Positions 59,348 through 64,000 of a DNA stretch of 64,000 nt are shown piece after piece. The notes below the pieces were generated by a model that was not told where the DNA came from, ran no database searches, and saw only the letters and a program-made list of their open reading frames with translations. The translations under genes and the position numbers were made by a program. This stretch comes from Microbacterium sp. Au-Mic1 (GTDB lineage Bacteria > Actinomycetota > Actinomycetes > Actinomycetales > Microbacteriaceae), in the NCBI RefSeq assembly GCF_021341785.1, contig NZ_JAJTTF010000001.1:372001-436000 (forward strand), in the 5' to 3' direction. Every line of letters starts with the position of its first letter. Position 1 is the first letter of the stretch.

Positions 59348-60939
59348 CCGTGACCACCCGCACCATCACGCCACCCGAGGCACGCGCCGCAGCCCCCGCA
59401 CCCCGCCCTGTGCTCCCGCTCTGGGCGGCGCTGCTCGCCGCGGCGGCGGCCGGCGGACTCCTCAACCTGGCGTTTCCCGCACTCTCGATCTGGATCGCGG
59501 CCTTCCCCGCCGTGGCGCTCCTGCTGGTCGCACTGATCGGCCGCCGCACCTGGTCCGCCCTGCTGGTCGGCTTCGTGTACGGGGCGGTGTTCTACCTGGT
59601 CCTCGTCTCGTGGACGGCGCGCTATCTCGGTCCCGTTCCGTGGCTCGCGCTCGGTCTCCTCGAGGCGGCTCTGACAGCGGTCGCTCTGGTTCCGGTGACG
59701 CTCGCATATCGATGGATCCCCGTCCTCGTCCGTCCGGGTCTGCTCCGCGCCGGCGCGGTGTCCGCGGTGGTGGCTGCGCTGTGGATCGGCCGCGAACTGT
59801 TCCTCGGGAACTGGCCGTACGGCGGATTCCCGTGGGCGCGCATCGCCTACACGATGTCCGACACGGCGGCGGCGCGGGTGACGAGCTGGATCGGGATCAG
59901 CGGGCTCGGCTTCCTCATGGTGCTCCTCGTCGCGCTCCTGGTCGAGGTCGCACGCAGGGGACGGCGCCCGCGCGCGGCGGCGCTCGTGATGCCCGCAGCG
60001 CTCGTCGCGCTGCTCGCCTTCCTGCCGGCCTTCCCGACGTCGGCGAACGGCACGATGCGCATCGGCGCGGTGCAGGGCAACGGTCCGACCGGGTACTTCG
60101 ACGAACGGGAACCGCTCGCCGTGCTGAATGCGCAGACGGCGGCGACGGAGCCCCTGTTCGGCAAGCGCATGGATCTCCTGGTCTGGCCGGAAGGCGGCCT
60201 CGATGGGGACCCGTTCCAGTACCCTGTGCTCGCCGATGCGCTCGATGAGATCTCTGCGCGCGTGCACGCACCGATCCTCGCGAACGCGGCCACGCAGAAG
60301 GGCGATCTGTTCTACAACACCTCGTTCCTGTGGCCGGCCGACAACCACCGTTCACTGGCGAGGGACGATGTGCAGACCCACGCCAAGCGCCACCCGGTGC
60401 CGTTCGGGGAGTATGTGCCCGATCGGGCGTTCTTCAACGCGATCGTGCCGGATCTCATCGGCCTGATCGGACGCGAATACACGCCGGGTACGGATGCGCC
60501 GGTCGTCCGCGTCGGAGACACCCCCGTGGGGCTTGCGATCTGCTTCGACGTGATCTATGACGAACTGATCGCGCAGGGGATCGACTCCGGCGCGCAGGTC
60601 CTCGTCTTCCAGACCAACAACGCCGACTTCCGCGGCACGGTGGAGAATCTGCAGCAGCTCGGGATCGCGCGCATGCGTGCCGTCGAGACCGGGCGGGCGG
60701 TCGTGAACATCTCCACGGTCGGAACCAGTCAGGTGATCCGCGCAGACGGCTCGACGCAGGCCTCGCTGAACGAGGATCGCCCCGGTGCGCTGCTCGAGGA
60801 TGTCGAGCTGCACACCGGGGCGACCGCGGGTGTTGTCATCGGGCCCTGGCTGGAGCAGATCCTGCTGTGGGGCGGGTTGCTCCTGGTCGTCGTGGCGGGC
60901 GTGCTCGCCCGCATACGACGGGGCCGGTGGGTGGCTTAG
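59344..60939 (+). CDS. lnt: Apolipoprotein N-acyltransferase
   Basis: Membrane enzyme that adds the third acyl chain to lipoproteins such as the FKBP above. The 531-residue protein has an N-terminal six- to seven-helix part and an outside nitrilase-like domain (about 240-490) with the Glu-Lys-Cys triad: WPEGGLDG, HAKRHPVPFGEYVP and AICFDVIYDE. GTG at 59344 overlaps the helY stop (GTGA); a second GTG at 59350 is possible. Its last 4 bp overlap the convergent rbpA gene. Confidence 0.94.
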   Translation: MTVTTRTITPPEARAAAPAPRPVLPLWAALLAAAAAGGLLNLAFPALSIWIAAFPAVALLLVALIGRRTWSALLVGFVYGAVFYLVLVSWTARYLGPVPWLALGLLEAALTAVALVPVTLAYRWIPVLVRPGLLRAGAVSAVVAALWIGRELFLGNWPYGGFPWARIAYTMSDTAAARVTSWIGISGLGFLMVLLVALLVEVARRGRRPRAAALVMPAALVALLAFLPAFPTSANGTMRIGAVQGNGPTGYFDEREPLAVLNAQTAATEPLFGKRMDLLVWPEGGLDGDPFQYPVLADALDEISARVHAPILANAATQKGDLFYNTSFLWPADNHRSLARDDVQTHAKRHPVPFGEYVPDRAFFNAIVPDLIGLIGREYTPGTDAPVVRVGDTPVGLAICFDVIYDELIAQGIDSGAQVLVFQTNNADFRGTVENLQQLGIARMRAVETGRAVVNISTVGTSQVIRADGSTQASLNEDRPGALLEDVELHTGATAGVVIGPWLEQILLWGGLLLVVVAGVLARIRRGRWVA

Positions 60940-61319
60940 GCGCCGATCCTCTCGCGGGTCGGGTCCTCGCCGGCACCGCGACGCGCGCGGATGAACGCGA
61001 GGCGCTCCTCCAGGAGCTCCTCCAGCTCCGCACGGGTGCGGCGCTCCAGAAGCATGTCCCAGTGCGTGCGTCCGCTCTTGTCGCCGTCCTCCGCGATCTC
61101 GACGGACTTGCCGTCGATCTGAAGTCGGGCATCGGCGCCGCACGTGCGGCACTCCCAGGTTGCCGGCGGCTCTGCGTCGGCCGCGAACATCAGGGTGGTC
61201 ACGTGGCCGCAGGAGTCGCAGGAGTATGCGGTCTGCTGGCGTTCCATGAAGACGACGCCCTCTTCGCTCTGAAGGCTCTGGGCGCCGAGTCGGATTCCTC
61301 GAAGGCTGCGATCTGCCAT
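60936..61319 (-). CDS. rbpA: RNA polymerase-binding protein RbpA
   Basis: Actinobacterial factor that binds RNA polymerase and group I/II sigma factors, stabilising the open complex. The 127-residue protein has the basic N-terminal tail, a zinc-like core with CDSCGH and CRTCGA, and the C-terminal sigma-interaction region GRTHWDMLLERRTRAELEEL. Length is normal. RbpA is essential in mycobacteria. ATG at 61317-61319; the upstream 154-bp gap has a near -10 TATACC on the minus strand, without a SigR-like motif. Confidence 0.96.
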   Translation of the reverse strand: MADRSLRGIRLGAQSLQSEEGVVFMERQQTAYSCDSCGHVTTLMFAADAEPPATWECRTCGADARLQIDGKSVEIAEDGDKSGRTHWDMLLERRTRAELEELLEERLAFIRARRGAGEDPTRERIGA

Positions 61320-61473
61320 TGTGTGGTCCTCTCGTCGCCCTCAGGTATATCGGCCCGGGCTGTGCAGAAGGTGCGAAGGGGGCAAACCATGAACGCTTTC
61401 ACAGTCGATACCCAGCCCAGGAGCGCACGGCGCGAGAGATGGGACCGGATCCGCAGAACCGTGGGACTGGATC

Positions 61474-62247
61474 TCAGCGCGGGGAGAGGGTCCTGATCGC
61501 CACGTCCGCGCGGTCCGTGACGATGCCGTCGGCGCCGGCGGACACCAGCGTCCGCATGCGCTCGGGGTCGTTCACGGTCCACACGTGCACCTCGACCCCG
61601 GCGTCGTGCGCGGCGCGGACGAGTGCCGGGGTGAACACGCGCAGCGCGCCGAACCGCTCGGGGATCTGCACGGCGTCCAGTCCCCGCAGGACCCGACGGG
61701 CCACCCCGCGCAGACGCAGCGCGGATGCGAGGAGGAGCAGCGCGATCGCGGTCCGCCCTCCCGAGGACGCCGGCAGCACATCGGCACCGGCCTCCGCGGC
61801 GGCTTCCAGCGCGGCCCGGCGATTGCGGTCGTCGAAGCTGGTGAGGAGGACCCGGTGCCCGTGGGCGGCGACTGCGCGCCCCACGTCCCCTGCAGCTGCA
61901 CGCGACTTCACATCGACGTTGAACCGCAGCAGAGGGAAGGACTCGAGGGCGTCGGCGAGCGTGAGCAGGCCGCCGTGGGCGGCGAACAGCTTGACGAGCT
62001 CGGCCGTCGGGACCTCGGCCACGGGACGGGGATCTCCGAGCAGACGTTGCAGCGTCTCGTCGTGGAACAGCACGGCGTCACCGTCGGCGGTGGCCCGGCA
62101 GTCGGTCTCCACGTACTCCGCACCGGCGGCGTCGGCGGCGGCGAGGGCGAGGGCGGAGTTGTCGAACACGGACGAGTCCTCGCCCACCAGACCGCGGTGA
62201 GCGAGGACTCGCGGCGCCGAGGCGCCCTGGAAGTACGGGTGGGTCAC
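61474..62247 (-). CDS. Glycerophosphodiester phosphodiesterase
   Basis: The 257-residue GDPD-family enzyme cleaves glycerophosphodiesters to glycerol 3-phosphate and an alcohol, recycling membrane lipid head groups. It has LAHRGLVGEDSSVFDN near residue 15 (catalytic His), YVETDCRATADGDAVLFHDE near 45 (metal ligands Glu and Asp plus second His) and VWTVNDPERM near 222. No signal peptide, so cytosolic. GTG start at 62245-62247 overlaps the SPFH stop; the much longer open frame through the SPFH gene is a shadow. Confidence 0.9.
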   Translation of the reverse strand: MTHPYFQGASAPRVLAHRGLVGEDSSVFDNSALALAAADAAGAEYVETDCRATADGDAVLFHDETLQRLLGDPRPVAEVPTAELVKLFAAHGGLLTLADALESFPLLRFNVDVKSRAAAGDVGRAVAAHGHRVLLTSFDDRNRRAALEAAAEAGADVLPASSGGRTAIALLLLASALRLRGVARRVLRGLDAVQIPERFGALRVFTPALVRAAHDAGVEVHVWTVNDPERMRTLVSAGADGIVTDRADVAIRTLSPR

Positions 62248-63251
62248 GCGGCGCCGTCTGAGGCGGGTGCGGGAGCCACGGCAGGGGAAGCCGCCGCGCG
62301 CGTGGTCGGGACGGCCGGCGCCACGGGGGCGTTCGGGGTGAAGGGCGTGGATCCGCCGGAACCCGGCGTGAACGCGCCGCCGAAGTTCTTCAGCGCTTCC
62401 GTGAACTCGCTCGGGATGATCCACAGCTTGCTGGATGCGCTCTCGCTGATCTTCGGCAGCATCTGCAGGTACTGGTACGCGAGCAGCTTGTCGTCGGGCT
62501 GGCCCTGGTGGATGGCGTTGAAGACGTTCTGGATCGCCTCCGCCTCGCCCTCGGCGCGCAGCACGGCGGCCTGCTTCTCGCCCTCGGCGCGGAGGATGTC
62601 CGCCTGCCGCTGACCTTCGGCCTCCAGGATCTGCGACTGCTTGGTGCCCTCCGCGGTGAGGATCGCCGCGCGACGGTCGCGCTCGGCGCGCATCTGCTTC
62701 TCCATCGAGTCCTGGATGGAGACGGGCGGGTCGATGGCCTTCAGCTCGACGCGCCCGACCCGGATGCCCCACTTGCCGGTCGCCTCGTCGAGAACGATGC
62801 GCAGCTGGCCGTTGATGTTGTCGCGGCTGGTCAGCGCTTCCTCGAGGTTCAGACCGCCGACCACGTTGCGCAGTGTGGTGGTCGTCAGCTGCTCGACTGC
62901 GCCGAGGTAGTTGGCGATCTCGTAGGTCGCGGCGCGGGCGTCGGTCACCTGGAAGTACACGACCGTGTCGATCGACACCACCAGGTTGTCCTCGGTGATC
63001 ACGGGCTGCGGCGGGAACGAGACGACCTGCTCGCGCATGTCGATGAGGGGGCGCAGACGGTCGATGAACGGCACGAGCAGGTTCAGGCCCGGCATCAGGG
63101 TCTTGTGGTACCTGCCGAGCCGCTCGACGACCCCGGCGGTGGCCTGGGGGATGATCCTGACCGATCGGGCGATGGTCACCAGCACGAAGATGATGACGGC
63201 GATCGCCAGGATCCATCCGATGGCGGTGGGGATGAAGGACGCACTGTCCAT
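62244..63251 (-). CDS. SPFH/stomatin-like membrane protein
   Basis: A 335-residue protein with an N-terminal membrane helix (about residues 10-28), the SPFH/PHB domain (about 35-200) with LGRYHKTLMPGLNLLVPF and DTVVYFQVTD, and a coiled coil rich in Glu/Ala/Gln with repeating EGxxQ blocks (about 215-265), then a Pro/Ala-rich end. It is a stomatin/QmcA-type scaffold of membrane microdomains. It lies 21 bp after an NfeD gene, the usual pairing, and is coupled to the GDPD gene. Confidence 0.92.
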   Translation of the reverse strand: MDSASFIPTAIGWILAIAVIIFVLVTIARSVRIIPQATAGVVERLGRYHKTLMPGLNLLVPFIDRLRPLIDMREQVVSFPPQPVITEDNLVVSIDTVVYFQVTDARAATYEIANYLGAVEQLTTTTLRNVVGGLNLEEALTSRDNINGQLRIVLDEATGKWGIRVGRVELKAIDPPVSIQDSMEKQMRAERDRRAAILTAEGTKQSQILEAEGQRQADILRAEGEKQAAVLRAEGEAEAIQNVFNAIHQGQPDDKLLAYQYLQMLPKISESASSKLWIIPSEFTEALKNFGGAFTPGSGGSTPFTPNAPVAPAVPTTRAAASPAVAPAPASDGAA

Positions 63252-63272
63252 GAAGGGCTGCTCCTGTTTCTC

Positions 63273-63749
63273 CTAGACGTGGGCGGAACGGACGTATGCG
63301 GTGGCGCCTTCGATCCGCTCCACCGTCACCGGGGCGCCGGGGGAGAGGGGCGCGATGACGGGAGCCTCCGAGGCGAGACGGGCGGTCCAGGTTTCGCCGT
63401 TGCTCAGCTTGACCTGCCCGGTGAGCGACGTGACCTCGAGCAGCACGGTACCGTGCAGTCCGATCAGTGCGTCGACGTTCGAGCGGGTCTGGTCCTCGCC
63501 GCGATGAAGACGGCGCAGCAGCGGCGGTCGCAGGACGAAGATGAGCAGCACGGACGCGAGGGCGGCGATGATCACCTGCACCCAGACCGGCCATCCCGTG
63601 AGCGTCGAGAGCAGGCCCACCGCGGAGCCGAGCCCGAGCATGAGGAAGGTCATGTCGAGCGTGAAGATCTCGATGACGAAGAACAAGACCATGAGGACCA
63701 GCCAGCCGATCCACGCCGAGTCCTGGAACATCTGCAGGATCGTGTCCAT
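63273..63749 (-). CDS. NfeD-family membrane protein (short form)
   Basis: The 158-residue protein has three hydrophobic segments (about residues 10-30, 35-52, 55-75) and a C-terminal OB-fold (about 95-158: LIGLHGTVLLEVTSLTGQVK ... GATAYVRSAHV). It lacks the protease domain of the long NfeD class. Short NfeD proteins partner SPFH proteins in membrane microdomains. ATG at 63747-63749 (MDTILQMF) follows AAGGGG; the longer frame starts in the ribosome-binding region. Confidence 0.9.
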   Translation of the reverse strand: MDTILQMFQDSAWIGWLVLMVLFFVIEIFTLDMTFLMLGLGSAVGLLSTLTGWPVWVQVIIAALASVLLIFVLRPPLLRRLHRGEDQTRSNVDALIGLHGTVLLEVTSLTGQVKLSNGETWTARLASEAPVIAPLSPGAPVTVERIEGATAYVRSAHV

Positions 63750-63884
63750 ACCGCCCCTTCTTTTTGCCAACCTATCACGCGGTCAGCGTGCCCTCACCGC
63801 GTCACTCGCCGCGGAATCACGCGGATTGGTAGGGTGTTCTGGTCCCACCCGCGCGCCGCGTGCGCACCCTCTCGAGGAGTCCTC

Positions 63885-64000
63885 GTGTCTCAGACCCTTC
63901 CCGCCGATTCGCTGACCGGCAAGGTCGCCCTCGTCACCGGATCCTCCCGTGGCATCGGCGCCGACACGATCCGGTACTTCGCTGAGGCCGGGGCGGACGT
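63885..64000 (+). CDS. SDR-family oxidoreductase, N-terminal part (3' end outside window)
   Basis: GTG at 63885-63887, preceded by CGAGGAG, starts SQTLPADSLTGKVALVTGSS; the cofactor motif VTGSSRGIGAD then follows, a short-chain dehydrogenase nucleotide-binding site. Only 38 residues lie inside the window. TAGGGT (63830-63835) is a possible -10 box. Confidence 0.88.
   Translation, partial: MSQTLPADSLTGKVALVTGSSRGIGADTIRYFAEAGAD

Noticed and set aside
61320..61473. SigR-type promoter before rbpA, as known in Streptomyces
   Set aside because: A GGGTAT...GTT pair exists, but the spacing of about 13 bp is too short for the GGAAT-N16-18-GTT consensus.

Overview
The window is ordinary chromosome from a high-GC actinobacterium. 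RbpA, PafB/PafC, HelY, OpcA, the Rieske-containing suf operon, an actinobacterial glycogen synthase, TAnnnT-type -10 boxes and many GTG starts all point that way. The gene set and order look most like Microbacteriaceae, probably Microbacterium; this is inference from gene content only. There is one tRNA gene (Leu, anticodon GAG) and no rRNA, CRISPR array, insertion sequence, prophage or integration scar. Genes are dense, and no stretch over 300 bases lacks a gene.

Layout. 1-600: end of a DMT-family transporter. 632-8783 (minus strand): pentose phosphate operon tkt-tal-pgi-zwf-opcA-pgl, mostly coupled by overlaps. 9.0-12.7 kb: heme O/heme A synthesis (ctaB, ctaA) flanking a membrane protein and a two-HTH regulator. 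12.9-17.1 kb: Fe-S assembly operon sufB-sufD-Rieske ferredoxin-sufC-sufT, ended by a strong terminator and without sufS, sufU or sufR. 17.1-19.8 kb: C-S lyase plus MFS exporter. 19.7-22.2 kb: a TetR (BioQ-type) regulator divergent from the biotin ECF transporter bioY-bioM-bioN, with two adjacent palindromic operators. 22.3-32.6 kb: ABC-F protein, SURF1 operon, MabA-like FabG, serB, divergent glgC/glgA, an orphan ABC ATPase and zinc-free ribosomal protein L31 with a structured leader. 32.6-38.5 kb: exonuclease, hydrolase, and an Lrp/AsnC regulator divergent from a branched-chain-type 2-oxoacid dehydrogenase (E1alpha, E1beta, E2; no E3). 38.5-47.6 kb: MFS transporter, sirtuin plus phosphatase, SpoU methyltransferase, SGNH hydrolase, LCP cell-wall ligase, SF2 helicase, and a VIT1-type iron/manganese transporter with a ferritin-like domain. 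47.7-50.1 kb: tRNA-Leu, M20 peptidase, uppP. 50.2-60.9 kb: PAC2, HAD phosphatase, trmI, FKBP lipoprotein, pafB, pafC, tatA, tatC, helY, lnt. This is the neighbourhood that in mycobacteria holds the Pup-proteasome, but mpa, dop, pup, prcBA and pafA are absent here. 60.9-64 kb: rbpA, a glycerophosphodiesterase-SPFH-NfeD operon, and the start of an SDR gene.

The most interesting signals are regulatory: (1) a BioQ-type autoregulatory switch with contiguous twin operators over a symmetrical -10 box; (2) about fifteen genes with a TAnnnT box 6-8 nt before the start codon, which implies leaderless mRNAs; (3) two places where the upstream gene's TAG stop codon is the first half of the next gene's -10 box; (4) helically phased TTGAG/CTCAA boxes between the Lrp-type regulator and the bkd operon; (5) a candidate ribosomal-protein leader before rpmE2; (6) a proteasome-free pafBC locus. 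I did not find a clearly undescribed multi-gene system. The best small unknown is a 72-residue putative metal-binding protein locked between DUF3099 and SURF1.
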